From Hyphomonadaceae bacterium UBA1001 (GTDB taxonomy: Bacteria > Pseudomonadota > Alphaproteobacteria > Caulobacterales > Aquidulcibacteraceae), in NCBI GenBank assembly GCA_002291875.1, contig DBAV01000151.1, positions 1-6,428 of the forward strand: DNA of 6,428 nucleotides. The letters are read 5' to 3'. Positions 6,189 through 6,428 of this stretch are shown one piece after another. Under the pieces are notes generated by a model, which was not told the origin of the DNA, made no database searches, and saw only the letters and a program-made list of their open reading frames with translations. A program made the position numbers and the translations under genes. Every line of letters begins with the position of its first letter. The stretch's first letter is position 1.

Positions 6189-6428
6189 TCACACCAGCTG
6201 CTTGCCCCTGTCGTCGATCGCGGTCCCGAGGTCACGGCCATCATCGGCCAGCAGCATCTCGTTGTGGGCGGCGCCGGACGGGATCATCGGGAAGCAGTTT
6301 TCGGCCTTTTCGACCCGACAGTCGAAGATCACCGGGCGAGGCGTGTCGATCATCCTGAGGATCGCGTCATCCAGTTCGCCGGGCGTCTCGGCCCGAATGC
6401 CGACGCAGCCATAGGCTTCGGCCAGCTT
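6189..6428 (-). CDS. ilvB: Acetolactate synthase large (catalytic) subunit, C-terminal end only
   Basis: This is the last 79 codons plus stop of the thiamine-diphosphate-dependent catalytic subunit, which condenses two pyruvates to acetolactate, or pyruvate with 2-oxobutyrate to acetohydroxybutyrate. The visible part is the end of the C-terminal thiamine-diphosphate domain: KLAEAYGCVGIRAETPGELD (first 20 visible residues), then RPVIFDCRVEKAENCFPMIPSGAAHNEML (residues 31-59 of the fragment), a hallmark end of acetolactate synthases. The tail ends in KQLV. The protein continues past the right edge of the window, so the fragment is cut by the window and not broken. It is too short for a six-frame search limited to frames with their own start codon and is easily missed. 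The following gene on this strand is ilvN, the usual partner, 61 nt downstream; I see no clear terminator between them. Confidence 0.95.
   Translation of the reverse strand, partial: KLAEAYGCVGIRAETPGELDDAILRMIDTPRPVIFDCRVEKAENCFPMIPSGAAHNEMLLADDGRDLGTAIDDRGKQLV

Overview
The window looks like ordinary chromosome from a GC-rich alphaproteobacterium. The evidence is uniformly high GC in every codon frame, an IlvN of the alphaproteobacterial kind (ACT domain plus C-terminal domain, about 180 residues), and a tightly packed operon of acyl-CoA catabolism genes. I cannot name a genus from the sequence alone. I see no mobile elements, RNA genes, CRISPR arrays or atypical-composition islands.

Layout, left to right. 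Positions 1-118 hold no gene I can support, apart from what may be the last few codons of an upstream gene. From 119 to 5581 seven genes run on the plus strand with spacing that suggests one transcript: a glutathione S-transferase-like protein with an extra C-terminal part (119-1042); a crotonase-fold enoyl-CoA hydratase/isomerase-like protein (1054-1854); two small predicted lipoproteins that overlap at TGATG (1856-2338 and 2338-2793); a small antibiotic-biosynthesis-monooxygenase (ABM) fold protein (2864-3154); and two different acyl-CoA dehydrogenases in tandem (3182-4402 and 4412-5581). Gene junctions range from a 1-nt overlap to 70 nt. On the minus strand, ending 3 nt from the last acyl-CoA dehydrogenase, lies ilvN (5585-6127), preceded by the 3' end of ilvB (6189-6428, running off the window). 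These encode the two subunits of acetolactate synthase.

How they fit together: the two dehydrogenases and the crotonase are the first two enzyme types of a beta-oxidation-like route, so the operon probably degrades or remodels an acyl-CoA whose identity the window does not reveal. The GST-like and ABM proteins could serve detoxification or an auxiliary redox step. The two lipoproteins are unexplained. They share architecture with each other (lipobox, then two cysteines about 95-98 residues apart) and look like a diverged tandem duplication. ilvBN is a housekeeping branched-chain amino acid operon and is probably unrelated to its convergent neighbour.

I did not find a clearly new biological system. 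The points most worth a second look are the paired lipoproteins inside a catabolic operon, the two tandem acyl-CoA dehydrogenases that both lack a glutamate at the usual C-terminal catalytic position, and the crotonase whose two classical catalytic glutamates are replaced.
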